Assembly: GCA_964437425.1 (NCBI GenBank)
Contig: CAYTGO010000002.1
Location: 1-64,000, forward strand
Origin: Scalindua sp964437425
GTDB taxonomy: Bacteria > Planctomycetota > Brocadiia > Brocadiales > Scalinduaceae
Length of the DNA stretch: 64,000 nt
Direction: 5' to 3'
The translations under genes were made by a program, and so were the position numbers. Below the pieces are notes generated by a model. That model saw only the letters and a program-made list of their open reading frames with translations, ran no database searches and had not been told where the DNA came from. Shown piece after piece: positions 1 through 8,257 of this stretch (position 1 is its first letter; each line of letters begins with the position of its first letter).

Positions 1-1056
1 ACTGCTCAGTGACACTAACCTTCCTGTATAAGTTACCATATCACCAACTTTCAATCTCATTACTGATTTCTGTTTCGAATAATCAAATCTGAGATTAACA
101 TCAATACTACTGCCCTTATGACTTATGCCAACTTTATTCCAGTTATAAACGGCATATCCTCTAAAGCTGACCCTCCCTGTCCATCTTACATATTTCCCTT
201 TAAATTCACTCTCCCACAAACGCGCCTTCTCTGTCTTATCAAGGCTGCTTTCACTACCTAATTTTCTGTCTAATTCGTCAAAAGAAATATTAACAAACTG
301 CTTCAACGGGTCACCAATATCATTTATCTGCTTATCACTCTTAATTACTCTAAAACTCTCAGCATCATTCCCTGCAATAGATTTGACAACATTATCTTCT
401 GTGATAGTGTTACTATTATCTTTTTCATTTATGCTGTTTACGTTACCCTGTTTTACAGGCTCATCTGCATTATTAGATGTAGACACTGATTCCTCAACCC
501 TGCTAGCGCCCTGCTCTACACCTCTATCATATAGCAGCTCAAACTCTTTCTTATATTTATCTACCACATCAGGTTCATCTATAAAAATTGCATTCTCATA
601 ATTAAATTTTTCAGCATATTCTGTCCATGTATATGAGCCAGTTACAAGAAGTTTGTCATCAAATATCGCAAATGCATTATTCATGGAACCCCCAATATTA
701 CCTTTAAGAAATTGAAGATTGAACCCTTCATCCTTTAGGAACTTTAATACTGGAAAGCCCTTTGTATCTTGCGTCTGATCCATAATAACCCTTATCTCAA
801 CGCCACGCTCCTTCGCCTGATACAACGCCTCTGCAATATCACCCGATGTAAACGTAAAAGCAGTGACGTCTATTGTCGCTCTTGATGAAATGATATTTTG
901 TACTATGGCAGCTTTAATTGACCCCCCTGGCGAGAAAAGCACCTCAGTTCTTGCATATGTAGTATCAGGAGTAAATAATACCGTTGGAATAACCGTGCTT
1001 AAAGACAAGAACACAGTAAATAAACCAATTTTCTTAATAAATCCGGATCTAAACAT
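1..1056 (-). CDS. Exported phospholipase-D-fold protein with degenerate HKD motif and C-terminal OB-like domain (3' end off window)
   Basis: The frame is open from an ATG at 1056 to the window edge, giving 352 residues with no stop, so the C terminus is missing. Residues 1 to about 35 look like a signal peptide (two lysines, then a hydrophobic stretch ending near TYA). Residues 40-160 have the single-HKD fold seen in bacterial Nuc/phospholipase D-like nucleases: the strand with ATIDVTAFTF, the VEIRVIMD strand, and the IFDDKLLVTGSYTWT segment. The HxK(x)4D signature should start at residue 127, but it reads N-N-A, so catalytic His and Lys are replaced while Asp134 remains. A low-complexity Ser/Asp/Asn linker follows. 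From about residue 275 there is a beta-rich segment (GKYVRWTGRVSFRG, then VGDMVTYTGRL) resembling an OB fold. No Shine-Dalgarno sequence is obvious. Probably a non-catalytic binding protein of the envelope. Confidence 0.75.
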   Translation of the reverse strand, partial: MFRSGFIKKIGLFTVFLSLSTVIPTVLFTPDTTYARTEVLFSPGGSIKAAIVQNIISSRATIDVTAFTFTSGDIAEALYQAKERGVEIRVIMDQTQDTKGFPVLKFLKDEGFNLQFLKGNIGGSMNNAFAIFDDKLLVTGSYTWTEYAEKFNYENAIFIDEPDVVDKYKKEFELLYDRGVEQGASRVEESVSTSNNADEPVKQGNVNSINEKDNSNTITEDNVVKSIAGNDAESFRVIKSDKQINDIGDPLKQFVNISFDELDRKLGSESSLDKTEKARLWESEFKGKYVRWTGRVSFRGYAVYNWNKVGISHKGSSIDVNLRFDYSKQKSVMRLKVGDMVTYTGRLVSLSS

Positions 1057-1407
1057 AGTTTTTTTAAAGAAAAACCCAATAAAACAGGCTGTAGACCACA
1101 TATCACAGAACCAATAAAATGTAATTTATGGCTGAAATCTGACAGTTATTCTGTAACTCAAATCAATAATTAATCTGCATTCTTACAAATTATAAAATAT
1201 AGCAAATAACTGCAAAGAAATACTATAGCATGATAAATTATTGATTACAAGCGCAAGTTTATTTATATCAAAGCTTTATACTTAGTTTCTTCAAAATAAG
1301 AGAAGCTGTTTACAAGCTACAATTAAGAAACTCAATACTTTAACTCATATTACTCAACTTGACGGCTGTTGTCTGGCACAAATTTCGCTCTTATACACTT
1401 TTTGTAG
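1057..1407. other. Intergenic region without a recognisable gene
   Basis: About 350 AT-rich bases upstream of the PLD-fold gene and downstream of the phosphoesterase at 1408. I see no convincing ORF, RNA gene, strong hairpin or repeat. The upstream signals of the PLD-fold gene must lie here, but no good -35/-10 pair stands out. Confidence 0.5.
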
Positions 1408-2322
1408 CTAAATTCCAGATACTATACGATTAGCGAGGTCGAAAGGAAGTGCAGCTTCCAGGATCTTCTTCCTGACGCCTTCTATATCATACTCAGCTTT
1501 TTCCAGGTAAACCTTCTTAGCTATCGTATCGTAGATCATATAGGAAGCCATCGGGATACCGTCCCTTGGCTGACCTACTGAACCTGGATTAATATAGTAG
1601 CGTTGGCCTGGTTTAATAGAAATATCGAAAGACTCAAGTCTTTCAGATGAACCTGTTTCGGCCATCATAAGATTTTTGTCAAATTTGTCAGCAGGGATAA
1701 AAACGGAAGCAGAAACGTCCCTTTTACGTTTGGTATATAGATATGCTGCCGGTTTGTGTGTGTGACCGGCAAATGTTATTTTTGAAGGCAACAAACTGTA
1801 GTTTAATAATATTGAATTCATAACATATACATAGTCTTGAGGTCGTTTAGAGGTACTGTGAACCAACTCGATATTAGATTCCGTAATCTTCTCTTTGTAT
1901 GATAAAGATTTAAGAAAACGAACATTATCATCGTGGATTACTTTTTTTGTCCAATTAATTGATATGCCGGCAGATGAAGCCATCACTGTATTTAGCTGGC
2001 CAATGACCCGTTGATCATGGTTGCCTGCGATAGCAGTGGCTTTTTTGCCTAGAGCAAGAATATAATTAATTGTATTTTCTTTATCAGTAGCATCAATATC
2101 AATGCTTTGAATAATTGTTTGAATTTCTTTTTTCAAAGTAGGTTTACCGTTCTTTAAAAATTTAATGATGGTGCAACATTCATTGGGGTTTACACCGTAA
2201 CCGACAACATCGCCAAGCATTAAAACACTGTCTATGTGTTCTTTCTGATTGTGAAGCTCTGAAAACACAGCAACAAGCGCCTCCAGGTTACTGTGAATAT
2301 CTGACATAATTAAGAATCGCAT
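1408..2322 (-). CDS. Calcineurin-like metallophosphoesterase, copy 1
   Basis: This 304-residue protein carries the full metallophosphoesterase signature: DIH (D8, H10), GDVVGYG (D38), GNHD (N101, H102), a histidine at about 155 (LVHST) and GHTH (H187, H189). These residues coordinate a two-metal centre in the family, which includes nucleases, nucleotide phosphatases and protein phosphatases. It is closest in style to the YfcE/MJ0936 group but longer, with an insertion of about 50 residues between the second and third motifs. It is roughly two-thirds identical by eye to the gene at 3482 and is transcribed divergently from the kinase at 2650. No signal peptide, so probably cytoplasmic. The ATG start has no clear Shine-Dalgarno sequence. 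The substrate cannot be told from sequence; acting against the neighbouring kinase is an inference from context. Confidence 0.9.
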   Translation of the reverse strand: MRFLIMSDIHSNLEALVAVFSELHNQKEHIDSVLMLGDVVGYGVNPNECCTIIKFLKNGKPTLKKEIQTIIQSIDIDATDKENTINYILALGKKATAIAGNHDQRVIGQLNTVMASSAGISINWTKKVIHDDNVRFLKSLSYKEKITESNIELVHSTSKRPQDYVYVMNSILLNYSLLPSKITFAGHTHKPAAYLYTKRKRDVSASVFIPADKFDKNLMMAETGSSERLESFDISIKPGQRYYINPGSVGQPRDGIPMASYMIYDTIAKKVYLEKAEYDIEGVRKKILEAALPFDLANRIVSGI

Positions 2323-2649
2323 TATTTTTTGAGTTTAATGAGGTTTGTTAATTAGACTTTCGGTTATCTTTGAAGATATTTGTATTATCGCGACGATATG
2401 GATCTGTTAATTTGAACTAGTTCCGCTAAACCATCAAGCTCTTAGCCTTACCATACATGGGTTTTTCCACTTTTCTGTTAAGAATTGGAAAAACTGATTA
2501 ATTTGATAGCGCCACTAATTGATTATTGCGAAGAAAACCTGTAATCCATTTTTGCTTCAGTTACAGATATCCGAATTATAATCTTTTACGGCTTGCATGT
2601 CATTAAGTATTATTGTATTAATCAGATTGATAATTGACCGAATTTAATT
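2323..2649. other. Divergent intergenic region between phosphoesterase 1 and kinase 1
   Basis: About 330 bases separating the minus-strand phosphoesterase from the plus-strand kinase, so it should hold two back-to-back promoters. It is AT-rich. I find no strong -35/-10 pair, RNA or repeat, and neither flanking gene has a good ribosome binding site. Confidence 0.45.
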
Positions 2650-3480
2650 ATGTACACGATAAAGGACTACAAGTTTGACTCGTTCAAGACAGTTGCCAAT
2701 ATGCATAAATCAAATTATGCAAGATTAGCAGAAGATAATACTCTAGATATTAAAAATATGGGTGTAAAGTATTGTCCTCATCTAAGCTTTGAAGATGAAT
2801 ATTTGATTTTACGGCAATTAGACCATAAGCAAATTCCCAAGGCATACGATTATGGCCAGGAAACTTTATATAAAGATGAAAAAGTTGTGCTAAAGCAACA
2901 CTTTATTGTTCTTGATCATACGAGCGATATCGACCTTGTCAATTATTACACAATGAAAACAGGGTTTTTCCCTCCAGTAGAAGATGTTGTTAAGTGTTTC
3001 ATCAGCGTATGCGATCCACTGGACTATTTACACACAAAAGACTTTATTCACTGCGATATCAAGCCTGGTCATATGTTACTGGATCCTGATACAAGTACAG
3101 TCTTTTTGATAGATTTCGAGCTCGCAATAAGAAAGGCAGGTGTATTAAAGGGAATTAGTATGGATTATGCTTCTCCCGAACAACATACTCTGGTTGAGCA
3201 GCTGAGAGGTACTCCCGAAAATATTCCATTAGAAGCAATTTCGTTTTTTTTATCTATCGATGGTAGAGCAGATATTTATTCAACCGGGACTATATTTTAC
3301 GAAATACTGACCGGTCAGAAATGGCACGAAAAAAAACGTCCTCCAGGCGAATTCAACAAATTAATTCCTTCAAAACTGGAAGAGATTATTATGGCAACAC
3401 TGGAAGAAAAGCCGGCTAATAGAATTGCAACTGCAAAGCAGCTTAAACAATCATTGGAAACTTTGGATATAGGGCAGTAA
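2650..3480 (+). CDS. Atypical Hanks-type Ser/Thr protein-kinase-like protein, copy 1
   Basis: A 276-residue stand-alone kinase fold without membrane segment or accessory domain. Visible landmarks: a probable beta-3 lysine (K40 in MGVKYCP), an alpha-C glutamate in FEDEYLIL (about 48-50), the catalytic loop H134-C-D136-I-K138-P-G-H141, the metal-binding segment D155-F-E157, and the activation-segment SPEQ at 175-178. Three features depart from the norm: no clear glycine-rich loop, the catalytic-loop Asn replaced by His141, and DFG changed to DFE. Catalytic Asp136 and metal Asp155 are kept, so activity is possible. The second kinase at 8258 shares the same substitutions. One base separates the stop from the ATG of the phosphoesterase at 3482, so the two are surely co-transcribed and probably act on one target. 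The ATG start lacks a clear Shine-Dalgarno sequence. Confidence 0.82.
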   Translation: MYTIKDYKFDSFKTVANMHKSNYARLAEDNTLDIKNMGVKYCPHLSFEDEYLILRQLDHKQIPKAYDYGQETLYKDEKVVLKQHFIVLDHTSDIDLVNYYTMKTGFFPPVEDVVKCFISVCDPLDYLHTKDFIHCDIKPGHMLLDPDTSTVFLIDFELAIRKAGVLKGISMDYASPEQHTLVEQLRGTPENIPLEAISFFLSIDGRADIYSTGTIFYEILTGQKWHEKKRPPGEFNKLIPSKLEEIIMATLEEKPANRIATAKQLKQSLETLDIGQ

Positions 3481-3481
3481 T

Positions 3482-4402
3482 ATGAAATTATTAATTATGT
3501 CAGATATTCACAGTAATCTTGAAGCTTTGGTGTCTGTTTTTTCTGATCTTCATAGTAATAATGAAAAGATAGACAGTATATTAATACCAGGAGATATTGT
3601 TGGATACGGTCCTAACCCGAACGAATGTTGCACTATCATAAGGTATTTAAAGGATGGCAAGCCGTTTTTAAAGAAAGAGATCCAGGCGTACATTCAGGAA
3701 ATAGACATTGACGATACTGACAAAAAAAATATTAATGATTATATTTTTTCAATGAGCAAAAAAGCGTATGTAATAGCAGGTAATCATGACAGAGAGGTAA
3801 TTGGTCAACCTTCGCTATGTAGTATCATGGCCGCTTCAGCAGGTAATGCTGCAAGGTGGACAACAAAGGTACTTCATAAGGCTAATGCCAGGTTCCTTGA
3901 GTCCTTAAGGTATAAAAAGAAAATAAGGAAGCTTGGTATAGAGTTGGTTCACAGTACCCCTGTCTACCCTCAAGGTTATAGATATGTTAAGAATGCGTCA
4001 ACTTTGAACTACGACAGTCTATGTTCGAGTATAACAATTTCCGGCCATACACATAAACCATCCGCTTATTTGTATACGAAAGAGAAGAGAAATATCTCTG
4101 CTTCTGTCTATATCCCGACAGATCAATTCGATAACAGGCTTATGCTGGTCGAAAGAGAGTCAATGGAGAGGCATGAAACATTTGATGTTTCATTGAAACC
4201 TGGTCAACGCTACTATATAAACCCTGGTTCAGTTGGCCAGCCAAGAGATGGTACTCCGAAGGCATCTTATATGATTTATGACACTGAGGCAAAACAGGCC
4301 TCTCTTAAGAAAGCTGAGTATAATACAGAGGTAGTAAAGAAAAAAGTTCTTAAAGCTACACTTCCATTTGATCTTGCGGAACGCATAGTAAAAGGAGTGT
4401 GA
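3482..4402 (+). CDS. Calcineurin-like metallophosphoesterase, copy 2
   Basis: A 306-residue paralogue of the gene at 1408, with all metal-binding motifs present: DIH near the N terminus, GDIVGYG, GNHD, LVHST and GHTHKP. The C-terminal PGSVGQPRDG segment is almost unchanged between the two copies. It begins one base after the stop of the kinase-like gene, a tightly coupled kinase-phosphoesterase pair, and is followed after about 210 bases by amt1. This order (kinase, phosphatase, transporter, PII) suggests reversible phosphorylation or nucleotide signalling applied to ammonium uptake. Whether the enzyme removes phosphate from protein, from a nucleotide or from RNA is open, since the family covers all of these. 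Confidence 0.9.
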   Translation: MKLLIMSDIHSNLEALVSVFSDLHSNNEKIDSILIPGDIVGYGPNPNECCTIIRYLKDGKPFLKKEIQAYIQEIDIDDTDKKNINDYIFSMSKKAYVIAGNHDREVIGQPSLCSIMAASAGNAARWTTKVLHKANARFLESLRYKKKIRKLGIELVHSTPVYPQGYRYVKNASTLNYDSLCSSITISGHTHKPSAYLYTKEKRNISASVYIPTDQFDNRLMLVERESMERHETFDVSLKPGQRYYINPGSVGQPRDGTPKASYMIYDTEAKQASLKKAEYNTEVVKKKVLKATLPFDLAERIVKGV

Positions 4403-4518
4403 ACTTTAGAGAATTGTCGTGATGATTACTCTTAGAAAAGGTACTAATAATGGTTTCTTGCAATATCTATTGATGAATCTATCTTTAATAAAAGAACCAT
4501 TTTGATATAATTTTTTTA

Positions 4519-4547
4519 TTAACATATACGCGTATCTATCGTATAAT
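4519..4547 (+). promoter_or_regulatory. Sigma-70-type promoter of amt1-PII1
   Basis: TTAACA at 4519-4524 and TATAAT at 4542-4547 are separated by exactly 17 bases, 66 bases upstream of the amt1 ATG. The -35 matches consensus at five of six positions and the -10 at all six. The spacer contains the perfect palindrome ATACGCGTAT at 4526-4535, a possible regulator site. I found no sigma-54 element (GG-N10-GC) here, although one is common for ammonium transporters in other bacteria. Confidence 0.6.
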
Positions 4548-4613
4548 CAGCGGTTTGCAACTTATTGGTTGCTGTATTTTTTTTGAATATTTTATTTTTT
4601 GAAGGAGGGGGAA

Positions 4614-6167
4614 ATGAACTTGTTGTTTAATAAGTCGGGCAGTAATTGGAAATGGTTGAACGCAATATATTTTATTGTGAGCGTGTCATGTCTTGTTTAT
4701 TTTAGTTCCAAGATTCTATTTGCCGGTGACCCAAGTGGAGAGAGTACGTATTCCGACAGCATTGAGGGATTGAAATATTCCATTAATTTCACGTGGACAC
4801 TTGTTGCTGCATTCCTGGTATTTTCGATGCAATCAGGCTTTGCGTTACTTGGTGGGTTCCTGCAATCTAAGAACATGCTTGGCTACATGGCACACTGTGT
4901 TGTAGATGGTTTTGTAGGTGCACTTCTTTTCTGGATGTGTGGTTTTGCTGTTATGTTTGGTGGTTCCATGGCTGCACCGGGCCTCGAATCTGGTAATTGG
5001 TTTATGGGATTCAGTGGATTCTTTCTTGGTGGCAACAGTTATGACGTTCAGACTGTGATGCTCTGGCTTTTCCAGATGGTATTTTGTACTAAGGCTGTTA
5101 CTATTATAGCAGGTGCTGTTGCAGAAAGAATGAAGTTTGCGCCATACGTAATTTACAGTGTTTTTGTATGCGCTATAATCTATCCTGTTTACGGTCACTG
5201 GATGTGGGGTGGAGGTTGGTTAAGCACCTTACCTTATGGAGCTGGATGTGTCGACTTTGCCGGATCAGGAGTAGTTCATACTGTAGGTGGAATGCTTGCC
5301 CTGGCTGGTGCTTTCTTCCTAGGTCCAAGAAAAAATAAATTTAACCCTGATGGATCTGCTAATGCTATACCAGGTCACAACCTAACGCTGGTAGTTGTAG
5401 GAACTTTGCTTCTAGCATTTGGATGGTTTGGTTTTAATGCAGGTAGTACACTCGGTGCAACAGACCTGAGAATTTCTGTTGTTGCGACTAATACTTTTCT
5501 AGGTGCTGCCGGTGGTGCTGCTCTCGTAATTTTTGTATCATGGATTGCTTTTGGATTTATTGATCTTGGCATGGTATGTAACGGCGCTCTTGGCGGATTA
5601 GTTGCCATAACCGGACCTTGTGCATACGTCCCACCATGGGCTGCTGTAACAATCGGCATACTGGCTGGAGCAATAATGTGGGGTACAGTAATTTTTGTAG
5701 AGTCTAAATTAAAGATTGATGACCCTCTCGGTGCTGTTGCTGTACATGGTGCCAACGGTATATGGGGAATGTTTGCGATCGGTATTTTTGCGGACGGAAC
5801 GTACGGCGGAGTAAGCGGTTGCATCACAGGTTCAATCGGACAGCTACAAGCTCAGACTATTGGTGCTGGTGCTGCTATTGGATGGGCCCTATTATGTGGA
5901 GCATTTGTATTTGGCATTCTTAAATTAACCTTTGGTCTACGCGTATCTGAATTGGTTGAATATGAAGGTGTTGATATTCACTTACACGGTTCACCATGTT
6001 ATCCTGCTCAAGATGAACTTACTTCTCAACTAGGTAGTCAAGAAGTAGAAGAGACTGTTCATAGAGACATGGCCATACTGGAGGAGTCTATGGTAAAGGA
6101 TGCAAGCAGACAGAAGATTTATTCTGATAAACTAGGTAGATGGATCTACGCTAAACCTAACAAGTAA
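4614..6167 (+). CDS. amt: Ammonium transporter Amt1
   Basis: Inner-membrane ammonium channel of the Amt/Mep/Rh family, about 517 residues. The start is ATG 4614, preceded by GGAGGGGG; a TTG five codons upstream is less likely. A cleavable signal peptide of about 37 residues is followed by the eleven-helix core. Family landmarks are present: YGHWMWGGGWL (periplasmic ammonium site Trp), GSGVVHTVGG and VAVHGANG (the twin pore histidines), GWFGFNAGS and DDPLGA. The C-terminal tail runs some 70 residues past the last helix, longer than usual, and is rich in Glu/Asp and Lys. That tail is the part that controls gating in Amt trimers. PII1 follows after 84 bases, the classical amtB-glnK pairing. The strong ribosome binding site contrasts with the weak ones of the adjacent kinase and phosphoesterase. 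Confidence 0.96.
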   Translation: MNLLFNKSGSNWKWLNAIYFIVSVSCLVYFSSKILFAGDPSGESTYSDSIEGLKYSINFTWTLVAAFLVFSMQSGFALLGGFLQSKNMLGYMAHCVVDGFVGALLFWMCGFAVMFGGSMAAPGLESGNWFMGFSGFFLGGNSYDVQTVMLWLFQMVFCTKAVTIIAGAVAERMKFAPYVIYSVFVCAIIYPVYGHWMWGGGWLSTLPYGAGCVDFAGSGVVHTVGGMLALAGAFFLGPRKNKFNPDGSANAIPGHNLTLVVVGTLLLAFGWFGFNAGSTLGATDLRISVVATNTFLGAAGGAALVIFVSWIAFGFIDLGMVCNGALGGLVAITGPCAYVPPWAAVTIGILAGAIMWGTVIFVESKLKIDDPLGAVAVHGANGIWGMFAIGIFADGTYGGVSGCITGSIGQLQAQTIGAGAAIGWALLCGAFVFGILKLTFGLRVSELVEYEGVDIHLHGSPCYPAQDELTSQLGSQEVEETVHRDMAILEESMVKDASRQKIYSDKLGRWIYAKPNK

Positions 6168-6251
6168 GATATGAGATATTATATCGAACTTATAATTTTG
6201 CTTTTAAAATAATTTTTTTGAAAATGTTTTAATTCGAAGGAGGAATACTTA

Positions 6252-6590
6252 ATGAAAAAGATAGAAGCAATAATTCGTCCCGAAAAGTTTGACATCATCA
6301 AGGACGCCCTTACAGAAAAGGGTTACGGCGGGATGTCAGTAGCTGAAATGAAGGGACATGGCAATCAGAAGGGTGTCAGTGAGGTCTGGAGAGGAAAGAG
6401 ATACCGTGTCGACCTGCTGCCAAAGATAAAAATTGAGCTTGTTGTTTCAGATGATGCTGTCGAGCAGGTTGTTCAGACCATTATAGACGAATCACAGACA
6501 GGAAGTATTGGGGACGGAAAGATATTCGTATCTGAAATCTCAAATGTGTACAGGATTCGTACTGGTGAACAAGGTGACACTGCAATCTAA
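6252..6590 (+). CDS. glnK: PII nitrogen regulatory protein 1 (GlnB/GlnK family)
   Basis: A 112-residue PII protein, the standard length. Hallmarks: the N-terminal MKKIEAIIRPEKF strand, a T-loop around residues 37-55 with the Tyr of KRYRVD that is uridylylated in many bacteria, the VDLLPKIKIE strand, and the B-loop TGSIGDGKIFV for ATP/ADP binding. PII trimers sense 2-oxoglutarate and adenylates and block the Amt pore by inserting the T-loop, so the gene probably controls Amt1 just upstream. AAGGAGG precedes the ATG. A very strong terminator follows at about 6650-6720 and closes the operon. It differs from PII2 (11268) mainly in the T-loop (W versus Y before RG) and in the alpha-helical regions, so the two may serve different transporters. 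Confidence 0.96.
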   Translation: MKKIEAIIRPEKFDIIKDALTEKGYGGMSVAEMKGHGNQKGVSEVWRGKRYRVDLLPKIKIELVVSDDAVEQVVQTIIDESQTGSIGDGKIFVSEISNVYRIRTGEQGDTAI

Positions 6591-6649
6591 AGTAACTATT
6601 CACAGATAAAACTGAGATTAATTGGCTTCTGATTGTTTTTGATAATAAT

Positions 6650-6719
6650 GGAGATCAGCGCTGTCTCGAAACTCATCTATAATTGTGATTCGAGACAGTC
6701 TGGTCTCCTTTTGTCTTTA
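6650..6719 (+). terminator. Rho-independent terminator of amt1-PII1
   Basis: A long hairpin: GGAGATCAG (6650-6658) pairs with CTGGTCTCC (6700-6708) with one G-U, and CTGTCTCGAA (6661-6670) pairs perfectly with TTCGAGACAG (6689-6698). A T-rich run, TTTTGTCTTT, follows. The stem is about 19 pairs with a small internal bulge. It lies 60 bases after PII1 and about 45 bases before amt2, so it could also attenuate read-through into amt2. Confidence 0.85.
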
Positions 6720-6751
6720 CTCCTGACTTACAAATTTCTTAAGTAAGCACA

Positions 6752-8170
6752 ATGCCGAATAAAAGTACATACAGTATATTAGGACAATTAAAACATTGGT
6801 ACATTGTTGCTCCTGTCACCATGTTCTGTCTTCTTCTTATTTTTTTTCACACAGCTGAGGCCGCAGATATAGCCAGTAATTATTCAGTTCATTCAGAAGA
6901 GATCATTGACGTGACAGGGGTCAAGGTATCTATCGATCTCGCATGGACATTGTTGTGCGGATTTCTTGTCTTTAACATGCAAGCTGGATTTGCATTTCTA
7001 GGAGCAGGTTTTCTTCAAAAAAAGAACACCTTAAACTACCTGACAATGAGCTTTATGGATTTTTGTGTTGGAGGTTTAATCTTCTGGGTATTTGGCTTCG
7101 CACTCATGTTTGGAGGATCCTTTCTAGCCTATGGACTTGATGCCGGCAACATGCTTATCGGATATAGTGGGTTCTTTCTCTCTTTTAGCTCATTTGACTA
7201 CTCAACGTCAAGTTTGTGGTTGTTTCAAATGATGTTCTCTGCTGCCGCTTGTACAATTGTGGCTGGAGCTGTTGCAGAACGTATTAAGTTCAATACACAT
7301 ATAATTTGTAGTGCGGTACTTTGCGGCATAATCTATCCAATTTACGGACACTGGGTCTGGGGAGGCGGTTGGTTATCAAGGCTTCCATTCGGATCAGGAA
7401 TGATTGATTTTGCGGGATCGGGTGTGGTCCATGGGATTGGCGGCTTAATTGCTTTTGTAGGAGCATGGAAAATAGGCCCTAGATTTGGTAAGTACAACCC
7501 TGACGGTACAGCAAACATGTTTCACGGCCACAATCTCTCTTTTGTCGTATTGGGAACTCTTTTTTTATTGTTCGGATGGTTTGGGTTTAACGCAGGAAGC
7601 ACATTGGGCTCTACTGACCTCAGGGTTTCAATAATTGCAGCAAACACATTTCTTGCTGCATGTACAGGCGGAGTGGCGCTTATGTACATCACATACTATG
7701 ACACCGGAAAATTCGACATTGTTATGACATGTAATGGCACCCTGGCAGGTTGTGTTGCGATAACTGCCTCAGGCGCTTATGTTTCACATTGGGCAGCTGT
7801 GGTTATCGGTTTGGTAGCTGTTATCATTTTGAGAGAAAGCTTGCACTTTGTAGAAGTCAGGCTGAGAATTGATGATCCGGTAGGAGCAATTTCAGTACAT
7901 GGAGCAAATGGTCTTTGGGGACTACTTTCAGTGGGTATCTTTGCTGATGGTTCTTACCTTGGGGTTAATGGATTAATTACGGGTTCAGGGTGGCAACTAT
8001 TGTCACAGTTCATTGGATGTATAGTTCTTCTAGCGTGGGCATTAGGAACAGGTTATATCCTGTTCTATATACTAAAGAAAACAGTCGGGCTGAGAGTACC
8101 TGTAAGTGAAGAAAACACCGGGATTGATATTTATGAACACGGAATTCCATGCTACCCTGGTTTTAATTGA
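6752..8170 (+). CDS. amt: Ammonium transporter Amt2
   Basis: A 472-residue Amt family channel. A basic N terminus and hydrophobic segment ending HTAEAA (about residues 1-38) form a signal peptide. The core shows YGHWVWGGGWLS, GSGVVHGIGG and SVHGANGLWG (the two pore histidines), GWFGFNAGS, and DDPVGA. It resembles Amt1 and Amt4 more than Amt3, sharing the MQAGFAFLGAGF-type first helix and a C-terminal tail ending HGIPCYPGFN. That tail is much shorter than in Amt1. It has no PII gene of its own; the nearest downstream gene is the second atypical kinase, 87 bases away. The ATG at 6752 has only a weak ribosome binding site, unlike Amt1, which suggests lower expression or coupling to read-through past the terminator. 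Confidence 0.95.
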   Translation: MPNKSTYSILGQLKHWYIVAPVTMFCLLLIFFHTAEAADIASNYSVHSEEIIDVTGVKVSIDLAWTLLCGFLVFNMQAGFAFLGAGFLQKKNTLNYLTMSFMDFCVGGLIFWVFGFALMFGGSFLAYGLDAGNMLIGYSGFFLSFSSFDYSTSSLWLFQMMFSAAACTIVAGAVAERIKFNTHIICSAVLCGIIYPIYGHWVWGGGWLSRLPFGSGMIDFAGSGVVHGIGGLIAFVGAWKIGPRFGKYNPDGTANMFHGHNLSFVVLGTLFLLFGWFGFNAGSTLGSTDLRVSIIAANTFLAACTGGVALMYITYYDTGKFDIVMTCNGTLAGCVAITASGAYVSHWAAVVIGLVAVIILRESLHFVEVRLRIDDPVGAISVHGANGLWGLLSVGIFADGSYLGVNGLITGSGWQLLSQFIGCIVLLAWALGTGYILFYILKKTVGLRVPVSEENTGIDIYEHGIPCYPGFN

Positions 8171-8257
8171 TATACTATCAGATTATATACAAAAGTCATA
8201 TTATTGTAAAAATTGTGTCAAAAATATTATGACTACGTATCATTGAAAGGAAATATT

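Noticed and set aside
383..1117. Plus-strand ORFs at 383-601 and 863-1117
   Set aside because: They lie opposite the minus-strand PLD-fold gene, which has a signal peptide and a recognisable fold.
4403..4613. Sigma-54 promoter upstream of amt1
   Set aside because: No GG-N10-GC pair with TGGCAC/TTGC context; a sigma-70 type pair fits better.
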